Source: Planctomycetota bacterium
GTDB taxonomy: Bacteria > Planctomycetota > UBA1135 > UBA2386
Assembly: GCA_020638655.1 (NCBI GenBank)
Contig: JACKIC010000002.1
Location: 62,001 to 126,000, forward strand
Direction of reading: 5' to 3'
DNA length: 64,000 bases
The notes beneath the pieces were generated by a model, which was given only the letters and a program-made list of their open reading frames with translations, was not told the DNA's origin and did not search any database. Position numbers and translations under genes: made by a program. Shown one piece after another: positions 1-8,478 of this stretch. Numbering within the stretch: position 1 is the stretch's first letter; every line of letters starts with the position of its first letter.

Positions 1-1137
1 GAACAGCACGACGTCGGCGCGCTTGCCGGGCGCGAGTTGACCGACGTCGGTGAGGCCCAACGCTGCGGCGCCGCCGCGGGTCGCGGCCGCCAGCGCCGCC
101 GCGGCGGGCCACTGGCCGGGACCGGCGTCGAGCGCCTGCAGCAGCGCCGCCTGGCGCAGTTCGGTGAGCATCGACAGGCGGTTGTTGCACGGCGCGCCGT
201 CGGCGCCGATGCCGACGGCGATGCCGCGCCGCCGGTAGTCGGCGAGCGGGGCGATGCCCGAGCCGAGCTTGAGGTTGGTCGACGGGCAGTGCAGCACCGA
301 GCTGCGCGTCGCCGCCAGCAGGTCGCGCTCGGCCTCGCTGGTGTGCACGCAGTGCGCCAGTGCGGTGCGCGCGCCGAGCAGGCCCTGGCCGTGCAGCACC
401 TGCACGTAGTCGCGGTGAAAGCGCGCGCGCACGGCGGCGAGCTCGGCGGGGTGTTCGGCGGCGTGCGTATGCACACGCAGGTCGTGCTGCTGCGCGAAGG
501 CCGCGGCGTCGCGCGCGAGGCCCTCGCTGACCGAGAGCACGAAGCGCGGGCTGACGGCGATCGAGATGCGGCCGTGGCCGTGGAACGCGCGGCGCAGTTC
601 GTCGGTGATCGCCAGCGCCTCGGCGGCCGACGTCGCCATGCCGGGCGGCAGGTGCGGGTCGGCCTCGTCCATGAGGCAGTTGCCCGTGATCACGGTCATG
701 CCGCTGCGCTGGGCCTCCTCGGCGACGACCTCGGCGTGCCGCACCGACTCCATCGTCTGCGCGGTGGTGGTGCCGCCGGCGAGCAGCTCGGCGAAGGTCA
801 GCTCGGCGCTGACGCGCGTCGACGCCGCGTCGTGGGCGTGTTCGAGCGGCCAGATGCGGGTCCGCAACCAGTCGAGGAGGGGCAGGTCGTCGGCGAGACC
901 GCGGAACAGGGTCTGCGTCGCGTGCACGTGGCCCTGCACGAAGCCGGGCAGCGCGTGCCGGCCGCGGCCGGCGATCACGCGCTCGCCGGGCTCGGGCACC
1001 AGCGCGCCGAGCGCGACGATGCGACCGTCGCGCACACGCAGGTCGCCGCGCCGCACGTCGCCGAGCGGCGCCGCGTCGGGGCCGTCCATCGGCACCAGCC
1101 AGACGTCCTGCAGCAGCGCGCCGGTGGCGTCGTTCAC
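1..1137 (-). CDS. Amidohydrolase, 5-methylthioadenosine/SAH-deaminase-like (3' end outside window)
   Basis: Metal-dependent hydrolase of the ATZ/TRZ branch of the amidohydrolase superfamily, which deaminates adenosine-type nucleosides or guanine-like bases in the cytoplasm. The translation shows the metal motif GHVHATQTLFRG (His70 and His72), a later HTHAAEH segment, ALAHCVHTSE, and GADGAPCNN with the usual catalytic Asp. About 379 codons are present; the C-terminal part runs off the window start. I chose the GTG at 1137 because it forms a GTGA overlap with the stop of the upstream lipoprotein gene, implying translational coupling. GADGAPCNN resembles 5'-deoxyadenosine/MTA/SAH deaminases, but the exact substrate cannot be fixed from sequence. 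Confidence 0.85.
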   Translation of the reverse strand, partial: MNDATGALLQDVWLVPMDGPDAAPLGDVRRGDLRVRDGRIVALGALVPEPGERVIAGRGRHALPGFVQGHVHATQTLFRGLADDLPLLDWLRTRIWPLEHAHDAASTRVSAELTFAELLAGGTTTAQTMESVRHAEVVAEEAQRSGMTVITGNCLMDEADPHLPPGMATSAAEALAITDELRRAFHGHGRISIAVSPRFVLSVSEGLARDAAAFAQQHDLRVHTHAAEHPAELAAVRARFHRDYVQVLHGQGLLGARTALAHCVHTSEAERDLLAATRSSVLHCPSTNLKLGSGIAPLADYRRRGIAVGIGADGAPCNNRLSMLTELRQAALLQALDAGPGQWPAAAALAAATRGGAAALGLTDVGQLAPGKRADVVLF

Positions 1138-1493
1138 GGCTGCTGTGCCGACAGGATGGTCGCGCCGGGCAGCAGTTCGGCCGGCGTCGGCAACGTGCCG
1201 TCGTCGCCGGCGAAGGTGCGCAGGCGCGCCGTCACCTGCACCTTGGTGCCGGCCGGGTAGAGCAGCCAGCGTTCGCCCGCGGCGCCGAACCGTTCGCCGC
1301 GCGGCGGCGGCAGCAGCTGCAATTGCTGCACGACGCGCCGCGCGTCCGAGGCCGGGAACAGGAACTCGCCGCTGGCCGGCACCACGAACTCGGCGCGCAG
1401 GTCGTGGTCGGCGAACGGCGGGTAGCTGGCCTCGGGCACCGTCGAGCAGGCGGCGGCGGCGAGCAGCGGCAGCAGCAATGGGCGAACGTTCAT
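1134..1493 (-). CDS. Small putative lipoprotein, unknown function
   Basis: A 119-residue protein whose N-terminus is a short basic start, a Leu/Ala-rich hydrophobic stretch and then AAAACS. This looks like a lipoprotein signal with Cys16 as the lipidated residue, although position -3 is Ala rather than the usual Leu. The mature part has alternating hydrophobic residues typical of a small beta domain; no family was recognised. It is first in a minus-strand pair with the amidohydrolase (4-base overlap) and is divergent from the NHL-repeat gene across about 50 nt that must hold both promoters. Confidence 0.6.
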   Translation of the reverse strand: MNVRPLLLPLLAAAACSTVPEASYPPFADHDLRAEFVVPASGEFLFPASDARRVVQQLQLLPPPRGERFGAAGERWLLYPAGTKVQVTARLRTFAGDDGTLPTPAELLPGATILSAQQP

Positions 1494-1546
1494 GGCGCGG
1501 CGGACAAGGATGTCGTTCGAGCCGCGATCTGTCTACGCTCGCGGGG

Positions 1547-2425
1547 ATGGCCGGCGGCATCGCAGTGCGGGCGAACCTGTTGTGCGTGACCTGGTCGGCC
1601 GCGCAGGGGCACGTGTTCCTGTTCGATCTGCTCGCCGGCCAGCGCGTTTCGGCGTGGACGCTGCCCGCGGGCGCCGACGGCTTCTCCGACGCGGCCGGTG
1701 TCGCGATGGACGAGCACTTCCACCTGTTCGTCGCCGACCCGCACAACGACCGCGTGCGCCACTTCAGCGCCTTCGGCCGGCACCTCGGCGACCTCGGCGT
1801 CTCGGCCGCGGCCGGCGGCGACGCGGCGCGCGACCGGCCCGGCGTGCTGCACCAGCCGCGCGCGGTGGCGCTGCACGGCGACGACGTGCTGGTCGCGCAG
1901 GGCGACCGGCCGCGGCGCCGCGGCGTGCAGCGCTTCTCGCGCGCCGGCGCGGTGGGGCGGCCGCTGGCGTCCGGCGGTGACGTCGAGGCGACCTTCGCGG
2001 CGCCGCAGGCGATCGCCGCCGAGGACGGCGGCATCTTCGTCGCCGACACCGGCAACGGCCGCATCCAGCGCTTCCGCGGCGACGGCACCTTCGTCGCGCA
2101 CGTGCCGTGCGGGCCGCGCGACGTGGTCGCCCGGCCGATCGCGGTGCTGCCGCTCGCCGACGGCCGGCTGTTGATCGTCGATCGCGGCGACGACCCGGGC
2201 CTGTTCGTGCTGACCATGGCTGGCGTGCGCGCGCCGGTGCCCGAGGCCGCCGCGCATTGCCAGGCGGCGATGGCGCTGTGCCGCGACGACCAGGGCCGCA
2301 TCTACGTGCTCGACCAGCGCGGCGAGCGGGTGCAGCGGTTCACCCCGACGCTGCAGTTCGACGCCGTGGTCGTCGACCTCGCCGAACACCTCGACGACTA
2401 TCCGCCGACCAGTCCCCAAGCATGA
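1547..2425 (+). CDS. NHL-repeat (six-bladed beta-propeller-like) protein
   Basis: A 292-residue protein with several NHL-type repeats, each ending in a pattern like VADPHNDRVRHFSAFG, VADTGNGRIQRFRGDG or VLDQRGERVQRF. NHL repeats fold into beta-propellers used for protein or ligand binding; no catalytic motif is visible. The start at 1547 (ATG) gives a protein that begins directly in the first blade without a signal peptide, so it is probably cytoplasmic. A much longer upstream extension of the frame lies opposite the amidohydrolase gene and has no coding character. The stop overlaps the permease ATG (ATGA), so the two are probably co-expressed. Specific role unknown. Confidence 0.75.
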   Translation: MAGGIAVRANLLCVTWSAAQGHVFLFDLLAGQRVSAWTLPAGADGFSDAAGVAMDEHFHLFVADPHNDRVRHFSAFGRHLGDLGVSAAAGGDAARDRPGVLHQPRAVALHGDDVLVAQGDRPRRRGVQRFSRAGAVGRPLASGGDVEATFAAPQAIAAEDGGIFVADTGNGRIQRFRGDGTFVAHVPCGPRDVVARPIAVLPLADGRLLIVDRGDDPGLFVLTMAGVRAPVPEAAAHCQAAMALCRDDQGRIYVLDQRGERVQRFTPTLQFDAVVVDLAEHLDDYPPTSPQA

Positions 2426-3768
2426 ACGACACGCCGCGCACCCTGTCCGCGTTCGACATCGGCTGCATCGTCGTCGGCGGCATCGTCGGCGTCGGCATCT
2501 TCTTCACGCCGCAGCGCGTCGCGGCGGCGGTCGACGGCCCGGGCGTGGTGGTGCTCGCGTGGAGCCTCGGCGGCGTGCTCGCCGCGCTCGGCGCGTTCGT
2601 GTTCGCGGGGCTCAGCCTGCGCGTGCCCGGGCACGGCGGTGTGTTCCGTTACCTCGAGGCGGCGTTCGGCCGCGGCGTCGCGTTCGTGTTCGGTTGGGCC
2701 AACTGGCTGTGCATCCAGGCCGGCGCGGCGGGCGTGGTAGCGCTGCTGCTCGTCGACTACCTGCAGGTCGCGGTAGAACCCGAAGCGCCGTGGAGCGAGT
2801 CGGGCAAGGTCGTCGGCGCGGCGGTGCTGCTGCTGGTGTTCACGTTCGTCAACGTGCTCGGTCTGCGCGTCGGCAAGACCGTGCAGAACGTGCTGACCAC
2901 GGGCAAGATCGCGGCGCTCGCGGGGCTCGTGCTGGTGGCGGTGTGGCGGCACGGCGATGCCGGCGAGGCGGCCGCGGTCGCGGCGGAGCCGACCGGCCGC
3001 CCGCTGTTCGGGCAGCTCGGCGCGGCGATGCTGCCGGTGCTGTTCGCGATCGGCGGCTGGCAGCAGGGTTCGTTCGTCGCAGGTGCGGCGCGGCGGCAGC
3101 GCAGCGTCGCGCTCGGCATGCTCGGCGGCGTCGCTGTGGTGATCGTCGTCTACCTGGCGGTCAACCTCGCCTACCTGGACCTGCTCGGCTTCGACGGTGC
3201 GCGCAGCTCGCCGGCGATCGGGGCGGCAGCGGCCAAGGTGGCCCTGGGGCAGTCCGGGGCCCGCGTGCTCGCCGCCCTGGTGGTGATCTCCGCGGCCGGC
3301 ATCCTCAACACCATCTGCCTCGCGCCGCCGTACGTGCTCTACGCGATGGCCGAGCGCGGCTGCTTCCCGGCGGTGTTCGGGCGCCTGCACCCGCGCTGGG
3401 GCACGCCGGTGGCCGGCATCCTGGGCCAGGGCCTGTGGGCGACGTTCCTGCTGCTGTCGGTGCACGGGCTGGCCTCGTGGGCCGGCAGCGCGCAGACCAT
3501 CGACACCCTGGGCTTCGTCTGCGACGGCGTGGTGTTCGTCGACTGGCTGTTCTACGGGCTCTGCGGCCTGGCCCTGCTGCAGCTTCGGCGGGGGGCCGAC
3601 GGGGGGCGCCGCGGCGGTGGTCTGCTCGCGGCCTTGTTCGCGCTCGGCGCGCTGGCGGTCATGGTCGGGGCGATCGCCGCGCAGCCGCTGCCGTCGCTGG
3701 CCGGCAGCGCTCTTGTGCTCGTCGGCGTGGGTGTCTACCGCATATGGTGGCGACCCCATGCGGTGTGA
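2422..3768 (+). CDS. APC-superfamily amino acid permease
   Basis: A 448-residue polytopic membrane protein of the amino acid/polyamine/organocation family. The first helix carries the family's unwound-helix signature (GGIVGVGIFFTP), which forms part of the substrate site in LeuT-fold transporters, and about twelve hydrophobic segments follow. It probably takes up or exchanges an amino acid across the cytoplasmic membrane; the substrate cannot be predicted. The ATG at 2422 overlaps the NHL gene stop by four bases, and the first transmembrane helix follows within about 15 residues, supporting this start. Confidence 0.88.
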   Translation: MNDTPRTLSAFDIGCIVVGGIVGVGIFFTPQRVAAAVDGPGVVVLAWSLGGVLAALGAFVFAGLSLRVPGHGGVFRYLEAAFGRGVAFVFGWANWLCIQAGAAGVVALLLVDYLQVAVEPEAPWSESGKVVGAAVLLLVFTFVNVLGLRVGKTVQNVLTTGKIAALAGLVLVAVWRHGDAGEAAAVAAEPTGRPLFGQLGAAMLPVLFAIGGWQQGSFVAGAARRQRSVALGMLGGVAVVIVVYLAVNLAYLDLLGFDGARSSPAIGAAAAKVALGQSGARVLAALVVISAAGILNTICLAPPYVLYAMAERGCFPAVFGRLHPRWGTPVAGILGQGLWATFLLLSVHGLASWAGSAQTIDTLGFVCDGVVFVDWLFYGLCGLALLQLRRGADGGRRGGGLLAALFALGALAVMVGAIAAQPLPSLAGSALVLVGVGVYRIWWRPHAV

Positions 3769-3863
3769 AAGAACTGAGAGTGCGCGCTTGCGTTGCGCCG
3801 CAGTCCCGGTAAGAGCAGAACAACTGTCGGCCATGGCACCGGCCGGTCAGCCACTCACATTCT

Positions 3864-3905
3864 GTGGAAAGTCTTCCACGTTGAGAACTCTCCGCAAGAG
3901 TTCTC
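3864..3905. promoter_or_regulatory. Two adjacent perfect inverted repeats upstream of murA
   Basis: The first dyad is GTGGAA-agtc-TTCCAC (3864-3879). The second has 9-base arms GAGAACTCT (3883-3891) and AGAGTTCTC (3897-3905) around CCGCA. They are followed by a TTGACA at 3913. Parts resemble DnaA boxes (TTCTCCACA at 3901-3909 is one mismatch from TTATCCACA). They could be operators for murA or transcript hairpins; function is inferred only. Confidence 0.35.
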
Positions 3906-3987
3906 CACACGGTTGACAGCCTCAGATCGGGTGGTGCGCCGGGGTTGCGGCAGGCGGTCTCGTTCTCGTGGATTGGTTCCGTGTTTG

Positions 3988-4018
3988 GGCGGACCGGGTT
4001 CGACCCGGAAAACCCGCC
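3988..4018 (+). promoter_or_regulatory. Stable hairpin in the murA 5' leader
   Basis: Inner stem CCGGGT-TCG-ACCCGG (3994-4008) inside an outer stem GGCGG (3988-3992)/CCGCC (4014-4018) with an A-rich internal loop. It lies about 70 nt upstream of the murA start and has no T-tract, so it is more likely a leader structure than an intrinsic terminator. Confidence 0.35.
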
Positions 4019-4089
4019 GGAGTCGCGGTTGGCAGGTTGGGTTCTCGTCCCTGCTGTCGGCGCGATCGCCGGTCGTCTGGAGGGGCTCG

Positions 4090-5361
4090 ATGGATCGAAT
4101 TCGTATTCGCGGTGGTCGCGGTTTGCGCGGCTCCGTGCGCGTGTCCGGCAGCAAGAACGGCGCGCTGCCGATCCTGGCGGCGGCGCTTCTCGTCGACGGT
4201 CCGATCAGGCTGCGCAACATGCCGCGGCTCACGGACGTCGAGAACCTGCTGCGCATCCTGGGTCGGCTCGGCGTCTGGCACCAGTGGGGCGAGGACGGCA
4301 CGCTCGACCTCGAGGCCAAGGACAAGACGCTCTACGTCGCGCCTTATGACCTGGTGCGCACCATGCGCGCCAGCTTCCTGGTGCTCGGCCCGCTGTGGGC
4401 GCGCCGCGGCGTCGCCCGCGTCAGCTACCCCGGCGGCTGCGTGTTCGGCCACCGCCCGGTCGACCTGCACCTCAAGGGGCTGCAGCAGCTCGCGGGCAAG
4501 ATCGAGGTCGCCGACGGCTACGTCACGATCAGCGGCACGCCGCAGGGCGGCGCCGTGTTCCTCGGTGGCAACATGGGCTCGACCGTGCTCGGCACCGCGA
4601 ACGTGCTGATGGCGGCGGCGCTCGCCAAGGGCACGACCTACATCGAGTCCGCGGCGATGGAGCCCGAGATCGAGGACCTGTGCAACTTCCTCAACGCCTG
4701 CGGCGCGCGCATCTCGGGCATCGGCAGCCACCTGCTGGTGGTCGAGGGCGTCGACACGCTGCGCGGCTGCGAGTGGTCGATGATCCCCGATCGCATCGAG
4801 GCGGGCACGTTCCTGTGCGGCGCGATCATGATGAACAGCGACGTGGTGGTGCAGGACTGCAACCCGATGCACCTGCTCGCCGTGCTCGATCGCCTCAAGG
4901 CGGCAGGCGCCGAGTTCGAGGTCGGCAAGGACTTCATCCGCAACGTGCCGATGGCCAACCCGCGGCTGCGCGCCGTGGACGTCACCACGATGGCCTACCC
5001 GGGCTTCCCGACCGACCTGCAGGCGCAGTTCATGGCGCTGATGGCGCGCGCCGACGGCGTCTCGGTGATCACCGAGAAGATCTATCCCGAGCGCTTCATC
5101 CACGCCGCCGAGCTGCAGCGCCTGGGCGCGCGCATCCGCCGCGAAGGCCCGAGCGCGATCATCGAAGGCACCGAAGAGCTGCGCGGCGCGCCCGTGATGG
5201 CCAGCGATCTGCGCGCCTCGGCCAGCCTCGTGCTCGCCGGTCTGGTCGCGCGCGGCGCGACCGACGTGCGCCGCGTCTACCACATCGATCGCGGCTACGA
5301 ACGCATCGAGCAGAAGCTGCACGGCATCGGCGCCGACATCGAGCGCATCAGCGAAGGCTGA
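4090..5361 (+). CDS. murA: UDP-N-acetylglucosamine 1-carboxyvinyltransferase
   Basis: First committed cytoplasmic step of peptidoglycan synthesis: transfer of enolpyruvate from PEP to UDP-GlcNAc. The 423-residue length is normal for MurA. Visible landmarks are SKNGALPI with Lys22 and the loop GGCVFGHRPVDLH with catalytic Cys117, the residue alkylated by fosfomycin in sensitive enzymes (Asp at this position gives resistance). The ATG at 4090 has a strong Shine-Dalgarno and starts directly at the conserved N-terminus; longer in-frame extensions are not conserved in character. Convergent with the symporter gene; a long palindrome (5388-5464) separates them. Its presence fits a peptidoglycan-containing cell wall. 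Confidence 0.97.
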   Translation: MDRIRIRGGRGLRGSVRVSGSKNGALPILAAALLVDGPIRLRNMPRLTDVENLLRILGRLGVWHQWGEDGTLDLEAKDKTLYVAPYDLVRTMRASFLVLGPLWARRGVARVSYPGGCVFGHRPVDLHLKGLQQLAGKIEVADGYVTISGTPQGGAVFLGGNMGSTVLGTANVLMAAALAKGTTYIESAAMEPEIEDLCNFLNACGARISGIGSHLLVVEGVDTLRGCEWSMIPDRIEAGTFLCGAIMMNSDVVVQDCNPMHLLAVLDRLKAAGAEFEVGKDFIRNVPMANPRLRAVDVTTMAYPGFPTDLQAQFMALMARADGVSVITEKIYPERFIHAAELQRLGARIRREGPSAIIEGTEELRGAPVMASDLRASASLVLAGLVARGATDVRRVYHIDRGYERIEQKLHGIGADIERISEG

Positions 5362-5387
5362 TCGACCGGGCGGGCTGGCGCGCGAGG

Positions 5388-5464
5388 GTACGGTACCGGG
5401 TACAAACCACACACCGGCTGCCGCGAAGCGGCAGCCGGTGTGTGGTTTGTACCCGGTTCGGTAC
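5388..5464. repeat. Long palindromic repeat element, copy 1
   Basis: 37-base arms (5388-5424 and 5428-5464) pair at 35 of 37 positions around a GAA loop. The outer 27 bases of the left arm are identical to those of copy 2 at 50136-50162, while the tip sequence is different. It lies between the convergent murA and symporter genes, two bases beyond the symporter stop codon. There is no T-tract. It could end transcription from both sides, but copy 2 lies between divergent genes, so a pure terminator role does not explain the family. Confidence 0.85.
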
Positions 5465-5466
5465 GC

Positions 5467-6867
5467 TCAGGTCGCGCGCCTTGCACCCAGCCAGGCGACC
5501 AGCAGCGCGGCGAAGAACGACAGCACGCGATCGGCCACGCCGCTGCCGAGCACCGGCCAGTAGAAGCCGAGCACGGCGCCGCCGCCGCCGACCAGCATCG
5601 CCGCCAGCGACCAGCGCGGGGACACTTCGCCGACGAGCAGGCGCACCAGCAGCAGCGGCCCGAACGCTGAGCCCAGCGCTGCCCACGCGAACAGCACGTT
5701 GTCGAAGATGTTCTTGGGCACGAGCAGCGCGGCGCCGGTCGCGATCGCGCCGATGGTGAGCACGACGGCGCGGGCGATGCCGATGCGGCCGCGCGCGCCG
5801 CCGACGTCGAGGTCGTGGGTGACGCAGCTGGCGCAGACGAGCAGCTGGCTGTCGACGGTCGACATGGTCGCGGCGAGCACGGCGGCGAGCACCAGGCCGT
5901 CGACCAGCGGCGGCAGCAGCGCCTCACTGGCGGCGTAGAGGGCGTCTTCGTGATGGCCTTCGGGCAGCGCGAAGCCGGCGCGCACGGCCCAGCCGACGAC
6001 GATCATGCCGGTGTAGAGCAGCACCGCCCAGGTCATGCCGACGGCGCGCGCGGTGCGCATCGAGGCGCCCGGTGCCATGCCCATGAACTTGTTGACGGCG
6101 TGCGGCTGGCCCGGATACCCCAGGCCGATGCCCAAGAGGCCCAGCGCGAAGCCCGCCGCGGCGAAGCCGGCGCGGGCCCCGCAGACGTCGCCGTAACCGG
6201 GCACCTCGACGGCCGCGAGCGCCGCAGCGAACTCGGCGACGCCGCCGAAGTGCCAGACCGCGGCCGCGGGCACGAGCACGGCGACGCCGGCCATCAAGAG
6301 TCCCTGCACGGTGTCGGTGATGCTGACCGCGAGGTAGCCGCCGAGCAGCGTGTAGAGCACGGTGATCACCGCGCCGATGACGATGCCGGGCGTGGCCTGC
6401 AGTTCGAACGCGTGGGTGAACGCGCTGCCCGCCGCCTGCATCTGCGCGGCGACGTAGGTCGCGAGTGACGCGAGCGTCAGCAGCGACGCGGTCACGACCA
6501 CGGCGCGGCGGCCGCGCGCGCCGACGGGGCCGGCGAGGTACTCGGTCAGGGTGACGGCGTCACCGGTGGCGGTGCGCAGGCGCGGCGCGACGACGAACCA
6601 GTTGATCACGAAGCCGCCGAGGCACCCGGGCAGCAGCCAGACCGCGGCGAGGCCCTCGCGGTACGCGAAACCGCTGACGCCCAGCAGGCTCCACGCCGAC
6701 GACGAGCTGGCGTTGGCGGCCAGCGCGGCGACCCAGGGGCCGAGCGTGCGACCACCCAGATAGAACTCCGCGGCGTCGTGCGTGCGGCGTTTGGCGAACC
6801 ACGCCAGCCCGAGCAGCACCAGCAGATAGGCGCACAGGGCGACGAGGATCGCCGTGGTTCGTTCCAT
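5467..6867 (-). CDS. Sodium:solute symporter, PutP/SSS family
   Basis: A 466-residue polytopic membrane protein of the SSS family, which imports proline, sugars or other solutes with Na+. Visible are the first helix leading into EFYLGGRTLGPW, a helix with ASSSSAWSLLG, and ATMSTVDSQLLV, the helix that contributes the Na2-site Ser residues in PutP and vSGLT. About 12-13 hydrophobic helices are present. The ATG at 6867 lies 36 nt from the divergent pgi start. Substrate unknown; a PutP-like assignment rests on overall motif pattern. Confidence 0.88.
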   Translation of the reverse strand: MERTTAILVALCAYLLVLLGLAWFAKRRTHDAAEFYLGGRTLGPWVAALAANASSSSAWSLLGVSGFAYREGLAAVWLLPGCLGGFVINWFVVAPRLRTATGDAVTLTEYLAGPVGARGRRAVVVTASLLTLASLATYVAAQMQAAGSAFTHAFELQATPGIVIGAVITVLYTLLGGYLAVSITDTVQGLLMAGVAVLVPAAAVWHFGGVAEFAAALAAVEVPGYGDVCGARAGFAAAGFALGLLGIGLGYPGQPHAVNKFMGMAPGASMRTARAVGMTWAVLLYTGMIVVGWAVRAGFALPEGHHEDALYAASEALLPPLVDGLVLAAVLAATMSTVDSQLLVCASCVTHDLDVGGARGRIGIARAVVLTIGAIATGAALLVPKNIFDNVLFAWAALGSAFGPLLLVRLLVGEVSPRWSLAAMLVGGGGAVLGFYWPVLGSGVADRVLSFFAALLVAWLGARRAT

Positions 6868-6903
6868 CGGCGCAGACTACCATCGCCCGTCGCCGGAGGA
6901 ACC

Positions 6904-8478
6904 ATGCCAGAACCAGCCAGTGATCGCTTCGCCGCGTATCTGCAGCGCCGCGCCGTGCTCGACGATCCGTTCGTCGAACTCGACCTCGGCCACGCCATGC
7001 TCGACGACGAGCGGCTCGCCGGCTACGCGGCGCCGTTCGCGGCGGCGCTGGTGGCGATGCAGAAGCTCGAGGCCGGCGGCATCGCCAACGTCGACGAGAA
7101 GCGCATGGTCGGCCACTTCTGGTTGCGCGCGCCGGGGCTGGCGCCGAACCCCGAGATCGAGGAGGCGATCGTGCGCGCCGTGGCCGACATCGAGGCGTTC
7201 GCGGTCGCGGTGCACAACGGCCGCATCGCGCCGCCCGAGGGCGGCGCGTTCACCAAGGTGGTGCTGTGCGGCATCGGCGGCTCGGCGCTCGGGCCGATGC
7301 TGCTCGCCGACGTGTTCGGCGGCGAGCACGCGCCGATGGAGCTGTGTGTGCTCGACAACACCGATCCCGACGGCATCGACCGGCAGCTGACCGGGCTGGG
7401 CACGCTGCAGGACGCGCTGGTGGTGGTGATCAGCAAGTCGGGCGGCACGCCCGAGACCCGCAACGGCATGCTCGAGGTCGAACGCGCCTGCGCCGCGCAG
7501 GGGCTGCAGCTGGCGCCGCGCGCGGTCGCGGTGACCACGCCGGGCTCGCTGTTGCACCGCCGCGCCGAGCAGGAAGGCTGGGTGGCGACCCTGCCGATGT
7601 GGGACTGGGTCGGCGGCCGCACCTCGATCACCTCGGCGGTCGGCCTGCTGCCGGGCGCCCTGCTCGGCATCGACCTGCGCGCGTTCCTGGCCGGCGCCGC
7701 GGCGATGGACGACGCCACGCGCCGCGAGCGGCTGCAGGACAACCCGGCGGGCCTGTTGGCCGCGTTCTGGCACGCGCAGGGCAACGGCTGCGGCGAGCGC
7801 GCCATGGTCGTGTTGCCGTACAAGGACCGCCTGCTGCTGCTGTCGCGCTACCTGCAGCAACTGGTGATGGAGTCGCTCGGCAAGGCCAACGACCGCCGCG
7901 GCGGCGCGGTGGCGCAGGGCCTGACCGTCTACGGCAACAAGGGCTCGACCGACCAACACGCCTACGTGCAGCAGCTGCGCGACGGCCGCCACGACTTCTT
8001 CGCGCTGTTCGTGCGCGTGCTGCAGGACCGCGCCGGCGAGTCGATCGAAGTGGAGCCGGGCGCGACCTCGGGCGACTTCCTCGACGGCTTCTGGCAGGGC
8101 ACGCGCGGCGCGCTGTTCGACAACGGCCGGGCCTCGGCGACGTTGACCGTCGATCGGCTCGACGAACGGGTGCTCGGCGCGCTGGTGGCCCTGTTCGAAC
8201 GCGCGGTGGCGATCTACGCCGAGTTCATCGACGTCAACGCCTACCACCAGCCCGGCGTCGAGGCCGGCAAGAAGGCCGCTGCCGCGGTGCTGGACCTGCA
8301 GCGGCGTCTGCTCGCGGCGCTCGGCAGCGAGCCGCGCGACGTGCGCGCGCTGGCGGCGGCCGCGGGCGCCGATCCGGCCGACTGCTGGCCGATCCTGCAG
8401 CACCTGGGCCTCAACCGCCCCGAGGTCGTGGCGTCGTCGGTGCACGACCCCGAGCGGGCCAGGTTCGCGCGGCGGTGA
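6904..8478 (+). CDS. pgi: Glucose-6-phosphate isomerase
   Basis: Interconverts glucose 6-phosphate and fructose 6-phosphate in glycolysis/gluconeogenesis. The 524-residue protein has two sugar-isomerase halves. Visible signatures are CGIGGSALGP, the SKSGGTPETRN phosphate loop, GGRTSITSAVG, ESLGKANDRRGG, GNKGSTDQHAYVQQ with the ring-opening His, and near the C-terminus NAYHQPGVEAGKKA with the conserved Lys. The ATG at 6904 is preceded by GGAGGA. It is divergent from the symporter gene, and its stop overlaps the start of the small lipoprotein gene (GTGA). Confidence 0.96.
   Translation: MPEPASDRFAAYLQRRAVLDDPFVELDLGHAMLDDERLAGYAAPFAAALVAMQKLEAGGIANVDEKRMVGHFWLRAPGLAPNPEIEEAIVRAVADIEAFAVAVHNGRIAPPEGGAFTKVVLCGIGGSALGPMLLADVFGGEHAPMELCVLDNTDPDGIDRQLTGLGTLQDALVVVISKSGGTPETRNGMLEVERACAAQGLQLAPRAVAVTTPGSLLHRRAEQEGWVATLPMWDWVGGRTSITSAVGLLPGALLGIDLRAFLAGAAAMDDATRRERLQDNPAGLLAAFWHAQGNGCGERAMVVLPYKDRLLLLSRYLQQLVMESLGKANDRRGGAVAQGLTVYGNKGSTDQHAYVQQLRDGRHDFFALFVRVLQDRAGESIEVEPGATSGDFLDGFWQGTRGALFDNGRASATLTVDRLDERVLGALVALFERAVAIYAEFIDVNAYHQPGVEAGKKAAAAVLDLQRRLLAALGSEPRDVRALAAAAGADPADCWPILQHLGLNRPEVVASSVHDPERARFARR

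Larger units (their letters stand above)
3769..4089. other. Gene-free leader between permease gene and murA
   Basis: No credible coding sequence in these 321 bases. The region holds two adjacent perfect dyads (3864-3905), a TTGACA at 3913-3918 that could be a -35 element although no convincing -10 follows, and a leader hairpin at 3988-4018. A good Shine-Dalgarno (GGAGGGG) sits just before the murA ATG. The murA promoter is probably here. Confidence 0.5.

Noticed and set aside
37..1260. A 407-codon plus-strand open frame at the window start
   Set aside because: Opposite the amidohydrolase gene, which shows metal-binding motifs on the minus strand; the plus frame is Arg/Ala/Val low complexity.
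3864..3910. A replication origin suggested by DnaA-box-like text
   Set aside because: Only one near-consensus box, and no dnaA, dnaN, gidA or parAB genes nearby; kept only as a regulatory candidate.
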